A stretch of 64,000 bases of DNA from Gemmobacter lanyuensis (GTDB lineage Bacteria; Pseudomonadota; Alphaproteobacteria; Rhodobacterales; Rhodobacteraceae). Under the pieces are notes generated by a model. The model was not told the DNA's origin. It did not search any database and saw only the letters and a program-made list of their open reading frames with translations. The stretch is from positions 121,140-185,139 of the forward strand of contig NZ_BMYQ01000005.1 in the NCBI RefSeq assembly GCF_014652355.1. The letters are read 5' to 3'. The position numbers were made by a program, and so were the translations under genes. Positions 17,797 to 27,152 of the stretch are shown piece by piece. Each line of letters opens with the position of its first letter. Position 1 is the first letter of the stretch.

Positions 17797-18576
17797 ATGG
17801 CTGAACATGCAATCGACCGCTCGAAGATGAAGGTCTCGGACGAGGTCGCCATCCAGATCACCAATATGAACAAGTGGTATGGCCAGTTCCACGTCCTGCG
17901 CGACGTGAACATGACCGTGCAAAAGGGCGAACGCATCGTGATCTGCGGCCCCTCCGGGTCTGGGAAATCGACGCTGATCCGCTGCATCAACCGGCTGGAG
18001 GAACATCAGTCGGGGCAGATCCTAGTGGATGGCACCGAACTGACCAATGATCTGAAGAACATCGACAAGGTCCGGTCGGAAGTCGGCATGGTGTTCCAGC
18101 ACTTCAACCTGTTTCCGCATCTGACGATTCTGGAAAACTGCACGCTGGCGCCAATCTGGGTGCGCAAGGTGCCGAAGAAGGAAGCGGAAGAAACCGCGAT
18201 GCATTTCCTGTCAAAGGTGAAGATCCCCGATCAGGCGCATAAATACCCCGGTCAGCTCTCGGGCGGGCAGCAGCAGCGCGTGGCGATTGCGCGCTCGCTC
18301 TGCATGAAGCCGCGCATCATGCTGTTTGACGAACCGACCAGCGCGCTGGACCCCGAGATGATCAAGGAGGTGCTGGACACCATGATCAGCCTCGCGGAAG
18401 AGGGGATGACCATGCTCTGCGTCACGCATGAGATGGGCTTTGCCCAAGCGGTGGCGAACCGGGTGATCTTTATGGACAAGGGCCAGATCGTCGAACAGAA
18501 CGAGCCGCGCGCCTTCTTCAACAACCCACAGTCAGAACGCACCAAGCTGTTCCTGAGCCAGATCCTCGGCCACTGA
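17797..18576 (+). CDS. bztD: Amino-acid ABC transporter ATP-binding protein BztD
   Basis: 259 residues. All ABC ATPase motifs are intact: Walker [11 protein letters not shown]-loop [13 protein letters not shown], signature [14 protein letters not shown], Walker [16 protein letters not shown] and H-loop CVTHEMGF. Compared with short family members it has an N-terminal extension of about 25 residues before [11 protein letters not shown]. It powers uptake by BztBC. A terminator-like repeat follows directly. Confidence 0.95.
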   Translation: MAEHAIDRSKMKVSDEVAIQITNMNKWYGQFHVLRDVNMTVQKGERIVICGPSGSGKSTLIRCINRLEEHQSGQILVDGTELTNDLKNIDKVRSEVGMVFQHFNLFPHLTILENCTLAPIWVRKVPKKEAEETAMHFLSKVKIPDQAHKYPGQLSGGQQQRVAIARSLCMKPRIMLFDEPTSALDPEMIKEVLDTMISLAEEGMTMLCVTHEMGFAQAVANRVIFMDKGQIVEQNEPRAFFNNPQSERTKLFLSQILGH

Positions 18577-18590
18577 GGGCATGGAAAAGA

Positions 18591-18634
18591 CCGGGGGGCT
18601 GCGCGCCCCCCGGACCCCTGCGGGATATTTTTTC
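18591..18634 (+). terminator. Intrinsic terminator after bztD
   Basis: CCGGGGGG (18591-18598) pairs with CCCCCCGG (18606-18613); 15 nt downstream comes a run of six T (18628-18633). The block of a GC hairpin, then ACCCCTGCGGGATATTTTTT, resembles intergenic terminator repeats I recall as frequent in Rhodobacteraceae genomes. Confidence 0.75.
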
Positions 18635-18648
18635 CAAGATGAAGGGGA

Positions 18649-19155
18649 TCAGAAGACCAGTTCGCGCGGGACGATGAAGTCATCCACGCTGCCTAGGCCC
18701 CAATCGACCTCTTCCCAGCTGTCCACGGCGAAATCAACGACAAGCGTCGCCCCCGTCGGATATTTCTGGAATTCCGGGTTCAGCGGCGCGCGGGCCACAA
18801 GCCGGTGGGCGAATTCGGAAATGCCGGGGTTATGGCCCAACATGAGCACGACATCCGCCTTGGCATGACGCAGCACGGCCAGCATGACATCTGCGCCCGC
18901 GTGGTAAAGCGCAGGTTTCAGATCGACCGCGCCATCAAAGACCAAGGCAGGGGCGATGCCGTCCCAGGTTTCCCGCGTCCGCACCGCATCGGAACAGAGC
19001 ACCTGTCCCGGCACATAGCCGCGCGAGGCGAGCCAGCGGCCCAGATCCGCAGCCGCCGCGCGGCCACGTTCGTTCAGCGGGCGGTCATGGTCGGTCATCA
19101 GCGGGTCATCCCAGCTGGATTTCGCATGCCGCGTCAGGATCAGGCGTTTGGTCAT
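18649..19155 (-). CDS. SixA-like phosphohistidine phosphatase
   Basis: 168 residues of the histidine phosphatase superfamily. The catalytic RHG-type motif reads LTRHAKSSWDDP at the N-terminus and the second histidine is in LMLGHNPGISEF, both as in SixA proteins, which dephosphorylate phosphohistidine in phosphorelay or PTS components. The start at 19155 ([13 protein letters not shown]) overlaps the ferredoxin-like gene stop as ATGA, so the ATG choice is well supported. The target protein is unknown. Confidence 0.87.
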   Translation of the reverse strand: MTKRLILTRHAKSSWDDPLMTDHDRPLNERGRAAAADLGRWLASRGYVPGQVLCSDAVRTRETWDGIAPALVFDGAVDLKPALYHAGADVMLAVLRHAKADVVLMLGHNPGISEFAHRLVARAPLNPEFQKYPTGATLVVDFAVDSWEEVDWGLGSVDDFIVPRELVF

Positions 19156-19802
19156 GTGTGGAACTGCCCCATGTGATAGGCCGAGTGTTCCTCCAGTCTG
19201 GCATAGGAAGCCGAGACGGGGCAAGCGCGGCGCACGGCACAGCCCTGCGACATGCAAGCCGCACCTGCAGACGTATTGAGGAAATGGTGGCAGGCCGGCA
19301 CGTCATAGCCCGCATCCGTCAGTGCGCCTGCCGGGCAGGCCGTGCGGCAGGGGGCGGCGCAGTTGTCACAGGGCCGGGACGGCGGGGCGGGCAGGTCAAG
19401 CGTTTCGCGCAGGGCCAGCGCGCCGCGGAACGACACCAGAAGCCCCGCGCGATCATGGATCAGAAGGCGCACCGGGCTTTCCCAGGCGCGGCCGCTGCGC
19501 AGCGCCCATTGGTAGAACGGATGCCAGGGCGGACCGCCAAAGGGAAACAGCGCCTTGGCCCCCAGATCACAGGCAAGCCGCCCGATCACCCGACGCGACC
19601 AGCGATCCATCGGATCGGGGGTGCCATCGCGCCATTCGGGCTGATCGGTGAAATGCGGCCAGAAGCCGGGCTCGGACGGGCCGAGCAGCAGCAGGGACCG
19701 GGTCTTGGGGGGCAGGCCGACCTCATCCCCGGCGGTGTTGAAACCGCCAAGGATTTCAAGGTGATGCGCCGCAGCGCGGCGGGCGATATCCGCGAGGCTC
19801 AC
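19152..19802 (-). CDS. Ferredoxin-like 4Fe-4S protein (QueG-like C-terminal region)
   Basis: 216 residues. The N-terminal part (about 1-125) is unassigned, with [21 protein letters not shown] and [11 protein letters not shown]. The C-terminal part contains [17 protein letters not shown] and [15 protein letters not shown], enough cysteines for two 4Fe-4S clusters in the arrangement seen in QueG-type and bacterial ferredoxins. It begins with GTG at 19802, overlapping the argB TGA (GTGA), and its TGA overlaps the sixA-like ATG. Function unknown; the whole unit reads argB, this gene, sixA-like. Confidence 0.75.
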   Translation of the reverse strand: MSLADIARRAAAHHLEILGGFNTAGDEVGLPPKTRSLLLLGPSEPGFWPHFTDQPEWRDGTPDPMDRWSRRVIGRLACDLGAKALFPFGGPPWHPFYQWALRSGRAWESPVRLLIHDRAGLLVSFRGALALRETLDLPAPPSRPCDNCAAPCRTACPAGALTDAGYDVPACHHFLNTSAGAACMSQGCAVRRACPVSASYARLEEHSAYHMGQFHT

Positions 19803-20698
19803 CGACGGGTGCGGGGTTTGACCCGCGGCTCGGTCGAGCGGATCTGCGACCCGGCGCCATGATCGGTGAAAAGCTCGAGCAGTACCGCATTGGGCAGGCG
19901 GCCATCCAGAATCGTCACCGCGCGCACGCCCTGATCCAGTGCCATCAGCGCGGTTTCGGTCTTGGGGATCATCCCGCCCGCGATGACGCCATCAGCGGTC
20001 ATTTGGCGGATTTCCTCGGGGGTGATCTGGGTCATCACCTCGCCCGCGGCGTTCTTCACGCCCGAGACGTCGGTTAGCAGCAGCAGGCGGTCGGCCTGCA
20101 ACGCGCCTGCAATCGCGCCCGCGGCCGTATCGCCGTTCACGTTGAAGGTTTCGTTATCGGCCATGCCCGTCGCCACCGGAGCCACGACCGGGATGATGCC
20201 GGCGTTGTAAAGATCGCGCAGCACCTGCACATTCATCTCGACCGGCTTGCCGACAAAACCCAGTTCCGGATCATCGGCCACGCAGACCATCAGGTCATCA
20301 TCCTTGCCGGAAATCCCCACGGCGCGGCCACCCTGATCGTTGATCGCCTGCACGATGCGCTTGTTCACAAGGCCCGAGAGGATCATCTCTACCACCTCGA
20401 CCGTGGCCTTGTCGGTCACCCGTTTGCCGCGCACGAATTCCGATTTGATGCCCAGCTTGTTGAGCATGTCATTGATCATCGGCCCGCCGCCATGCACGAC
20501 CACCGGGTTCACGCCGACCTGGCGCATCAGCACGATGTCGCGGGCAAATTCGGCCATCGCATCATCATCGCCCATCGCATTGCCGCCGAATTTCACGACG
20601 ACAACCGCGCCGGAATAGCGCTGCATATAGGGAAGAGCCTCGGCAAGGGTCTTGGCGGTCTGGAGCGAATCCTGCATCGTCGCGGTCTGCTTTTTCAT
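19799..20698 (-). CDS. argB: Acetylglutamate kinase
   Basis: 299 residues. ArgB phosphorylates N-acetyl-L-glutamate, the second step of arginine synthesis. Conserved segments are [10 protein letters not shown] (phosphate loop), [10 protein letters not shown] (substrate glycine loop), [13 protein letters not shown] and [12 protein letters not shown]. The start is uncertain: I use the ATG at 20698 ([10 protein letters not shown]); ATG at 20710 would add MALS, and neither has a good SD. It is divergent from the SDR gene and heads a tightly overlapping unit with the ferredoxin-like and SixA-like genes. Confidence 0.93.
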   Translation of the reverse strand: MKKQTATMQDSLQTAKTLAEALPYMQRYSGAVVVVKFGGNAMGDDDAMAEFARDIVLMRQVGVNPVVVHGGGPMINDMLNKLGIKSEFVRGKRVTDKATVEVVEMILSGLVNKRIVQAINDQGGRAVGISGKDDDLMVCVADDPELGFVGKPVEMNVQVLRDLYNAGIIPVVAPVATGMADNETFNVNGDTAAGAIAGALQADRLLLLTDVSGVKNAAGEVMTQITPEEIRQMTADGVIAGGMIPKTETALMALDQGVRAVTILDGRLPNAVLLELFTDHGAGSQIRSTEPRVKPRTRR

Positions 20699-20815
20699 GG
20701 AAAGGGCCATCGGTTCAGGCGGGTACGGTCCTGTTGGTAGCCCCTTTGCCCCGCCCTGCCAAGGTTGCAATTCCCGTATCGCGGCTTAGGGTAGCTGCGA
20801 AATCCGGAGGTCGAG

Positions 20816-21547
20816 ATGAGCGAACAGAAGGTCATGGTCCTGACAGGCGCAAGCCGGGGGATCGGTCATGCCACCGTCAAGCGCTTTGGCGCCGAAGGGT
20901 GGCGCGTGCTGACCTGTTCACGCCAGCCCTTCGATCCGCGCTGCCCCTGGCCGGGGGGCGAGGAGAACCATATCCAGATCGACCTGGCCAGCCCGGATGC
21001 CACCATCCGCGCCATCACCACGATCAAGGAAAAGGTCGGCGGTCGCCTGCATGCGCTGGTCAACAATGCCGGAATTTCTCCGAAAGGGCCGAATGGCGCG
21101 CGGCTGAACACGCTGGAGACGGATCTGCGGACTTGGGGGCAGGTCTTCCATGTGAACTTCTTTGCCTCGATCGTGCTGGCGCGGGGTCTGAAGGATGAAC
21201 TTTCCGCAGCAGGCGGATCGGTGGTCAATGTGACCTCGATCGCGGGCAGCCGGGTGCATCCATTCGCAGGGGCCGCTTATGCCACGTCCAAGGCGGCGCT
21301 GGCCGCGCTGACGCGGGAAATGGCCCATGATTTCGGGCCTTTGGGTGTGCGGGTCAATGCCATCGCCCCGGGCGAGATCGAAACCTCGATCCTGTCGCCC
21401 GGTACGGAAAAGATTGTCGAGAAGCTGCCGATGCAGCGTCTGGGTCAGCCCAAGGAAGTGGCGGATGTGATCTGGTTCCTGTGCTCGGACCAGTCTTCCT
21501 ACATCTCGGGCGCCGAGATCGAGGTGAACGGGGCGCAGCACGTCTGA
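20816..21547 (+). CDS. SDR family NAD(P)-dependent oxidoreductase
   Basis: 243 residues of a classical short-chain dehydrogenase. Nucleotide-binding TGASRGIGHA, structural NNAG, catalytic Ser in NVTSIAGS, YxxxK in YATSKAAL, and the C-terminal VIWFLCSDQSSYISGAEIEVNG are intact. GGAGG precedes the ATG. The substrate cannot be told from sequence. It is divergent from argB and its stop lies only five bases from the stop of the convergent rarA, with no terminator between. Confidence 0.88.
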   Translation: MSEQKVMVLTGASRGIGHATVKRFGAEGWRVLTCSRQPFDPRCPWPGGEENHIQIDLASPDATIRAITTIKEKVGGRLHALVNNAGISPKGPNGARLNTLETDLRTWGQVFHVNFFASIVLARGLKDELSAAGGSVVNVTSIAGSRVHPFAGAAYATSKAALAALTREMAHDFGPLGVRVNAIAPGEIETSILSPGTEKIVEKLPMQRLGQPKEVADVIWFLCSDQSSYISGAEIEVNGAQHV

Positions 21548-21552
21548 CGCCC

Positions 21553-22869
21553 CTACCCGCCCTGACGTTTGGCCCGCAGCTTGCCAAAGTAATCGACGCG
21601 CTTCTTCAGTTCGCGTTCAAAGCCACGTTCGGGCGGCGCATAGAACACCGGGCGGCGCATCCCTTCGGGAAAATAATCCTGCCCCGAAAACCCGTCTTCG
21701 GCGTCATGGTCATAGGCATAGCCCGCGCCATAGCCGATATCCTTCATCAGCCGGGTGGGCGCGTTGCGGATATGCAGGGGCGGCGGCAGGCTGCCCGTGT
21801 CACGCGCGGCTGCGCGCGCGGCCTTGTAGGCAACATAAACCCCGTTCGATTTGGGCGCGAGCGCAAGGTAAACCACCGCATTGGCCAGCGCCAATTCCCC
21901 CTCGGGGCTGCCCAGCCGTTCATAGGTTTGCCAGCTGTCGATGCAGACGGCCTGCGCCTGCGGATCGGCAAGCCCGATGTCTTCGACCGCCATGCGCGTC
22001 AGACGGCGGGCCAGAAAGCGCGGGTCTTCGCCGCCTTCGAGCATCCGGGCAAACCAGTACAGCGCCGCGTCCGGATCGCTGCCGCGGATGGATTTATGCA
22101 GCGCCGAAATCAGGTTGTAATGTTCTTCGCCCGATTTATCGTATTTCGTGGCCCGCCGCATCAAACGCTGCGAAAGCTGCGCCTTGGTCAGGGGTGCGCC
22201 CTTGTGGGCCGCGACCTGCTCGATCAGGTTCAGCGCCGCACGACCATCGCCATCCGCCATTTCCAGCAAAGTTTCGCGCGCCTCACCCACCAGCGGCAGG
22301 GCGCGGCCCAATTCGCGTTCGGCCCGTTGGGCCAGCCGTTCCAGATCGGCCAATGACAGCCGGTCAAGGACGATGACCTGCGCGCGCGACAGAAGCGCGG
22401 CGTTCAGCTCAAAGCTCGGGTTTTCGGTGGTGGCGCCGACCAGAAGGATCGTGCCATCCTCCATATGCGGCAGGAACCCGTCCTGCTGCGCCTTGTTGAA
22501 ACGGTGGATCTCATCCACGAAGAGCAGCGTCCCCTGCCCGTTCGCCCGCCGGATCCGGGCCTGTTCAAAAACCTTCCGCAGTTCGGGCACGCCGGTGAAG
22601 ATCGCGCTGATCTGCACGAAGGCCAGCTGGGTCTGATCGGCCAGCAGCCGGGCAATGGTCGTTTTGCCCACCCCCGGCGGACCCCACAGAATCAGCGACG
22701 ACAGGCTGCCTGCCGTCAGCATCGCCCCCAGCGGGCCCTCTGCCCCAAGGGCCTGTTCCTGCCCGATGACCTCGGACAGGGATTTGGGCCGCAGGCGGTC
22801 GGCCAGGGGCCGGGGCGCCTCGGGCTGCGGACGTGCGGGGGAAGAGGGTGTATCGAACAAGTCAGACAT
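21553..22869 (-). CDS. rarA: Replication-associated recombination protein A (RarA/MgsA)
   Basis: 438 residues of the clamp-loader-like AAA+ ATPase that acts at stalled replication forks. Walker A GPPGVGKTTIA, Walker B LFVDEIHRFNKAQQD, sensor 1 VGATTENPSFELNAALLSR and the C-terminal region with SEEHYNLISALHKSIRGSDPDAALYW (in parts), which is diagnostic of RarA, are present. It lies 37 bp downstream of the DegQ-like gene on the same strand and is probably cotranscribed with it. Confidence 0.95.
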   Translation of the reverse strand: MSDLFDTPSSPARPQPEAPRPLADRLRPKSLSEVIGQEQALGAEGPLGAMLTAGSLSSLILWGPPGVGKTTIARLLADQTQLAFVQISAIFTGVPELRKVFEQARIRRANGQGTLLFVDEIHRFNKAQQDGFLPHMEDGTILLVGATTENPSFELNAALLSRAQVIVLDRLSLADLERLAQRAERELGRALPLVGEARETLLEMADGDGRAALNLIEQVAAHKGAPLTKAQLSQRLMRRATKYDKSGEEHYNLISALHKSIRGSDPDAALYWFARMLEGGEDPRFLARRLTRMAVEDIGLADPQAQAVCIDSWQTYERLGSPEGELALANAVVYLALAPKSNGVYVAYKAARAAARDTGSLPPPLHIRNAPTRLMKDIGYGAGYAYDHDAEDGFSGQDYFPEGMRRPVFYAPPERGFERELKKRVDYFGKLRAKRQGG

Positions 22870-22906
22870 GGTGACAGATTAGGCGCTCTGCCCCCGCGGG
22901 GGAAGG

Positions 22907-24316
22907 TCAGATGCGGAAGCGCAGCATCATGGGCTGACCATCGCGCAAGACCTCGACCGCCCAGCGGCGCTGCAACTGCGTGCTGGCCGCCTCCACATCG
23001 GCAGGCGTGACGATTTTCTGCCCATTGATGGCCACCAGCACATCCCCCGGACGCAGACCGACCCGCGCAGCAAGTGCATCGGCCCCCGTGACAACCACAC
23101 CCTCCGAGGCGGTGTCAGGCAGGTTCATCTCGGCGCTCACCGCGGGGTTGATCCGCGACACCGACAGGCCGCGCAGCACGCTGTCGTTGCCCATGGTCCG
23201 CGGATCGCGGGCGGGGCTGTCGGGCGCGGCGACGAGGGTGGTCTTCGCCTCTCGCCGGGTGCCGTCGTGCAGATAGGTGATGCTGACCTCTTTCCCGATC
23301 CCCAGCGCCGCCAGCCTGAACATCACCTCTTGCGGGCTATCGGTCGGCGCACCATCGATGGCAAGGATCACATCGCCAACCGCCAGACCCGCGGCGCGGA
23401 AGGGGCTTTCGGGGTGCAACTGCGCCACAACCACGCCCTCCGGGCGCGGCAGGCCCATGGCCTCGGCCATGGCCGCATCCATCGCCTGCCCCTGCACACC
23501 CGCCCAAGGCCGCTGGAAGCGCGTCTCACCCGCCACAGCCTGTTCGATGAAATTCTGGACAAGGTTCGAGGGGATCGCAAAGCCGATGCCGTTCGACCCA
23601 CCCCCACGCGTCAGAATCGCCGTGTTGATGCCAATCAGACGCCCGGCCACATCGACCAGCGCCCCGCCTGAATTGCCGGGGTTGATCGCCGCATCGGTCT
23701 GGATGAAATACCCATGCCCCGCCCCGATGGCGAGCGTGGAGCGCCCCAGACCCGAGATGATGCCCGAGGATACGGTCTGCCCCACACCAAACGGGTTACC
23801 GATGGCCAGCACCAGCTCCCCCACCTCGACAGCGTCGGAATTCCGCAGTGGCAGCGAGGGCAGATCCCGCGCGCCTTCCAGCTGCAAGACCGCCAGATCG
23901 GCCTCTTTGTCGGCCAAGAGAACATGGGCTTTGAATTCGCGGCGGTCCGAAAGCTCGACCCGGATTTCCGTCGCATTTCCGACGACATGGTAGTTGGACA
24001 CCACGATGCCGTCCTGGCCCACAATCACCCCCGACCCGAGGGCGTTTTCCACCCGGGGGACCGACCGGCCCATGCCCTGAAAGAATTGCTCGAAGAACGG
24101 GTCGCCCGCGAAGGGGTTGACCTTTTGCTCCACCACCACGGTTGCATAGATATTCACCACCGCCGGCGCCGCCTGCCGCACCACCGGCGCGAAGCTGAGC
24201 GAGATCTGCGCTTGGTCCTGCGGGACATCCTGCGCGAAAATGGGGGTGCTGAGTGCTGCAATCAGCAGCGGCGTGCAGAAAAGGCGCGTCAGTCGGTTCA
24301 TCCGGAACACCTGCAT
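22907..24316 (-). CDS. DegP/DegQ-like periplasmic serine protease (Do family)
   Basis: 469 residues. A signal peptide (about 1-28, ending STPIFAQ) exports it to the periplasm. The trypsin-like domain has the triad H110 (VVSNYHVVGNA), D140 (DKEADLAVL) and S216 (NPGNSGGAL). Two PDZ domains follow (around RPEGVVVAQLHPESPF and TASEGVVVTGADALAARVGLRPGD). It degrades or refolds misfolded envelope proteins. I prefer the ATG at 24316 because GGAGG lies upstream; ATG at 24301 is possible. DegP and DegQ types cannot be separated here. Confidence 0.92.
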   Translation of the reverse strand: MQVFRMNRLTRLFCTPLLIAALSTPIFAQDVPQDQAQISLSFAPVVRQAAPAVVNIYATVVVEQKVNPFAGDPFFEQFFQGMGRSVPRVENALGSGVIVGQDGIVVSNYHVVGNATEIRVELSDRREFKAHVLLADKEADLAVLQLEGARDLPSLPLRNSDAVEVGELVLAIGNPFGVGQTVSSGIISGLGRSTLAIGAGHGYFIQTDAAINPGNSGGALVDVAGRLIGINTAILTRGGGSNGIGFAIPSNLVQNFIEQAVAGETRFQRPWAGVQGQAMDAAMAEAMGLPRPEGVVVAQLHPESPFRAAGLAVGDVILAIDGAPTDSPQEVMFRLAALGIGKEVSITYLHDGTRREAKTTLVAAPDSPARDPRTMGNDSVLRGLSVSRINPAVSAEMNLPDTASEGVVVTGADALAARVGLRPGDVLVAINGQKIVTPADVEAASTQLQRRWAVEVLRDGQPMMLRFRI

Positions 24317-24404
24317 TGCTAAGGCCACCTCCGATATGGTCGGCCCGCGCGCCGGATGCAACGGACTGTGTCAACGCCTCCCGTCCGCGTGAGCGGCCGT
24401 TCCA

Positions 24405-24434
24405 AACAAAAAGGCCCGCCGGAGGCGGGCCTTT
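24405..24434 (-). terminator. Intrinsic terminator of the alpha operon (after rplQ)
   Basis: On the reverse strand AAAGGCCCGCC pairs with GGCGGGCCTTT around a 3-nt loop and is followed by TTTTTGTTT. It ends the alpha operon 20 bp after the rplQ stop. Confidence 0.92.
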
Positions 24435-24453
24435 CCGTGCCGTTGCGGGCAAA

Positions 24454-24873
24454 TCAGGCTTCGGAAGCCTCAGCCGCTTCGGTGCGCGCGCGGTCGGCAG
24501 CGCCCTTGGCGGAGGGATCACGATCCACGAATTCGATGATCGCCATCGGAGCCATGTCGCCATAACGGAAACCGGCTTTCAGGATGCGGACATAGCCGCC
24601 CTGACGGTTCGCATAGCGCGGGCCGAGGATAGCGAACAGACGCTCGACATGCTTGTCTTCTTTGAGCTGCGCAGCAGCCTGACGACGGGCATGCAGATCG
24701 CCGCGCTTGGCCAGCGTGATGAGCTTTTCGACGATCGGACGCAGTTCCTTCGCTTTCGGAAGGGTGGTCTTGATCTGCTCGTGCTCGATCAGAGCGCCGG
24801 ACATGTTGGCGAACAGCGCCTTGCGGTGTTCGTGGGTGCGGTTCAGACGGCGGTAGCCGCGAGCGTGACGCAT
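24454..24873 (-). CDS. rplQ: 50S ribosomal protein L17
   Basis: 139 residues. The L17 signature [20 protein letters not shown] is at the start, followed by [23 protein letters not shown] and the [22 protein letters not shown] stretch; the tail is acidic and alanine rich. Last gene of the alpha operon, separated from rpoA by about 160 bp, an unusually long gap, with a strong terminator behind it. Confidence 0.97.
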   Translation of the reverse strand: MRHARGYRRLNRTHEHRKALFANMSGALIEHEQIKTTLPKAKELRPIVEKLITLAKRGDLHARRQAAAQLKEDKHVERLFAILGPRYANRQGGYVRILKAGFRYGDMAPMAIIEFVDRDPSAKGAADRARTEAAEASEA

Positions 24874-25009
24874 GATGATCTCCTAGCGTTTTGCTTTGTC
24901 TTGCAGCCCTGCGTTGGGGCCACTTCGCTGGGGCGGAATTGCCCGTTCAGGCCGATCACGATCCAAAGGACCGTTCTTTGCCCTTCTTTCCCCGCCATCG
25001 CGGGCATTT

Positions 25010-25029
25010 GGGGGGCGTTACCGCCCCCC
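25010..25029 (-). repeat. Stem-loop directly after rpoA
   Basis: GGGGGGCG (25010-25017) pairs perfectly with CGCCCCCC (25022-25029) around TTAC, six bases after the rpoA stop. No T-tract follows on the reverse strand, so it is more likely an RNA-stability or processing element than a terminator. Confidence 0.55.
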
Positions 25030-25035
25030 GAAACC

Positions 25036-26052
25036 TTAGAACTGGTCTTCGAAGCGCTTGGCCAGATCTTCGATGTTTTCCGGCGGCCAATCCTCGACGT
25101 CCATGCCGAGGTGCAGGCCCATGCCCGAAAGCACTTCCTTGATCTCGTTGAGCGACTTGCGACCGAAGTTCGGGGTGCGGAGCATCTCGGCTTCGGTCTT
25201 CTGGATCAGATCGCCGATATAGACGATATTGTCATTCTTGAGGCAGTTGGCCGAACGGACCGAAAGCTCCAGCTCGTCCACTTTCTTGAGGAGGAGCGGG
25301 TTGAATTCCAGACCGGTGTCCAGTTCCTGCTTCGAAGCCGACTCCGGCTCGTCGAAGTTCACGAAGATCGCCAGCTGGTCCTGCAGAATACGGGCAGCAT
25401 AGGCCACCGCGTCTTCCGGCGTCAGGGCACCATTGGTTTCGATCCGCATGGTCAGCTTGTCATAGTCGAGCACCTGACCTTCGCGGGTCGGTGTGACTTC
25501 GTAGGACACTTTCTTGACCGGCGAGAAGATCGCGTCGATGGCGATCAGGCCGATCGGCGCATCTTCCGGCTTGTTCTTGTCCGCCGCAACATAGCCTTTG
25601 CCGGTATTCACGGTCAGCTCCATGAACACGTCGGCGCCATCGTCGAGGTGGCAGATCACGTGGTCCTTGTTCAGAACCTCGATCCCGTTCGATTCCGAAA
25701 TGTCACCGGCGGTGACAACGCCCGGCCCCTTGGCCGAGATCGAAAGACGCTTCGGCCCTTCGACTTCCATCTTGAGCGACACGCCCTTCAGGTTCAGGAC
25801 GATGTCGGTGACATCCTCACGTACGCCTGCCACGGACGAGAATTCGTGCAGCACGTTGTCGATCTGCACCGAGGTGATGGCGCCGCCCTGAAGCGAGCTC
25901 ATCAGCACGCGACGCAGCGCGTTGCCCAGCGTCAGACCAAAGCCGCGTTCCAGCGGTTCGGCGACGATGGTCGCGGTCCGTGCCGCATCCGGCCCCGGCT
26001 TGACGACCAGTTGGGTCGGCTTGATGAGTTCAGCCCAATTCTTGTGGATCAT
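25036..26052 (-). CDS. rpoA: DNA-directed RNA polymerase subunit alpha
   Basis: 338 residues. The N-terminal dimerisation domain ([28 protein letters not shown] in two parts, then the VEGPKRL region) assembles RNA polymerase; the C-terminal domain ([23 protein letters not shown] and [24 protein letters not shown]) binds UP elements and activators. Flanked by rpsK upstream and rplQ downstream as in most bacteria. Confidence 0.98.
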   Translation of the reverse strand: MIHKNWAELIKPTQLVVKPGPDAARTATIVAEPLERGFGLTLGNALRRVLMSSLQGGAITSVQIDNVLHEFSSVAGVREDVTDIVLNLKGVSLKMEVEGPKRLSISAKGPGVVTAGDISESNGIEVLNKDHVICHLDDGADVFMELTVNTGKGYVAADKNKPEDAPIGLIAIDAIFSPVKKVSYEVTPTREGQVLDYDKLTMRIETNGALTPEDAVAYAARILQDQLAIFVNFDEPESASKQELDTGLEFNPLLLKKVDELELSVRSANCLKNDNIVYIGDLIQKTEAEMLRTPNFGRKSLNEIKEVLSGMGLHLGMDVEDWPPENIEDLAKRFEDQF

Positions 26053-26124
26053 GCGATCGCCTCCATTCTTGTTCCCTGCCCATGTCCAGAAGCAGCGAAC
26101 GCCCGAGGTTCAGAAATAGACAAC

Positions 26125-26151
26125 CGGGCCGCGCATTTTCAGCGCGGCCCG
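26125..26151 (-). repeat. Stem-loop in the rpsK-rpoA gap
   Basis: CGGGCCGCGC (26125-26134) and GCGCGGCCCG (26142-26151) form a perfect 10-bp stem with a 7-nt loop. On the reverse strand the U-run precedes the stem instead of following it, so it does not read as a canonical terminator for rpsK. It lies in the leader of rpoA. Confidence 0.55.
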
Positions 26152-26166
26152 ATCAAAAAACATGCG

Positions 26167-26556
26167 TCAGACGCGGCGACGCTTGGGCGGACGGCAGCCG
26201 TTGTGGGCCAGCGGCGTCACGTCGCGGATCGAGGTGATGGTCAGGCCAACCGCAGCCAGCGCACGCAGCGCCGATTCGCGGCCCGAACCCGGACCTTGCA
26301 CTTCGACTTCAACGGTCTTCATGCCATGTTCCTGCGCCTTGCGGGCAGCGTCTTCGGCGGCCATCTGGGCGGCATAGGGGGTCGACTTACGCGAACCCTT
26401 GAAGCCCATGGTGCCCGACGACGACCAGGAAATGGCATTGCCCTGAACGTCGGAGATCAGGATCTTGGTGTTGTTGAACGAGGAGTTCACATGAACGACG
26501 CCAGCGGCGATGTTCTTGCGTTCCTTACGCTTCATACGGGTCTTATCACGAGCCAT
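26167..26556 (-). CDS. rpsK: 30S ribosomal protein S11
   Basis: 129 residues with the S11 core [48 protein letters not shown] and the C-terminal [27 protein letters not shown]11 binds 16S rRNA on the platform and lines the E site. It lies 15 bp downstream of rpsM in the alpha operon. Confidence 0.98.
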   Translation of the reverse strand: MARDKTRMKRKERKNIAAGVVHVNSSFNNTKILISDVQGNAISWSSSGTMGFKGSRKSTPYAAQMAAEDAARKAQEHGMKTVEVEVQGPGSGRESALRALAAVGLTITSIRDVTPLAHNGCRPPKRRRV

Positions 26557-26571
26557 TGGTCACGCCTCCCC

Positions 26572-26940
26572 TTACTTCTTCTTGCCGGCAATCGGCTTCG
26601 CCGGGCCCTTGCGGGTGCGGGCGTTGGTGTGGGTGCGCTGACCGCGAACCGGCAGGTTCCGGCGGTGACGCAGGCCGCGATAGCAGCCGAGGTCCATCAG
26701 ACGCTTGATGTTCATCGACACTTCGCGACGCAGGTCGCCTTCAACGGTGAAGTTGGCGTCGATATATTCGCGAATGGCCAGCACTTCGGCGTCCGAAAGC
26801 TGGTTCACGCGACGGGCGCGATCGATGTTCAGGGCTTCGCAGACCTGCTCGGCGAAAAAGGCGCCGATGCCATGAATGTACTGGAGCGCGATCGGAACCC
26901 GTTTCGCGGTCGGGATGTTGACGCCAGCAATACGTGCCAC
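26572..26940 (-). CDS. rpsM: 30S ribosomal protein S13
   Basis: 122 residues, [26 protein letters not shown] at the start and [28 protein letters not shown] near the end (both family signatures). S13 sits in the head of the 30S subunit and touches the P-site tRNA and the 50S subunit. First gene of the alpha operon, preceded by a 212-bp gap with a terminator-like structure for the adk end, so it probably has its own promoter. Confidence 0.98.
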   Translation of the reverse strand: MARIAGVNIPTAKRVPIALQYIHGIGAFFAEQVCEALNIDRARRVNQLSDAEVLAIREYIDANFTVEGDLRREVSMNIKRLMDLGCYRGLRHRRNLPVRGQRTHTNARTRKGPAKPIAGKKK

Positions 26941-27062
26941 GCGTATCTTCCTTCATGTTGCGGTTCCGTAATGCCAGAACCTTTTTTCACAACCCCGGAG
27001 CGGCGCGAGAATGCATTAAACGCCGACCGGATCGAACGCCGGACCCGAATCACATCCGATAG

Positions 27063-27111
27063 GATGAAACACAAAAGCCACGGACGATTCCCATACGGGA
27101 CGCCGTGGCTT
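27063..27111 (-). terminator. Terminator-like hairpin between adk and rpsM
   Basis: Outer stem AAGCCACGG (27075-27083) with CCGTGGCTT (27103-27111), and an inner CCCGTATGGG hairpin on the reverse strand. The reverse-strand tail is TTTTGTGTTTC. It lies 40 bp after the adk stop and before rpsM, marking the spc/alpha operon boundary. Confidence 0.65.
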
Positions 27112-27152
27112 AGGGGGTTTTGATGCGCGCGTCAAGGGCGGCGCACCAAACT

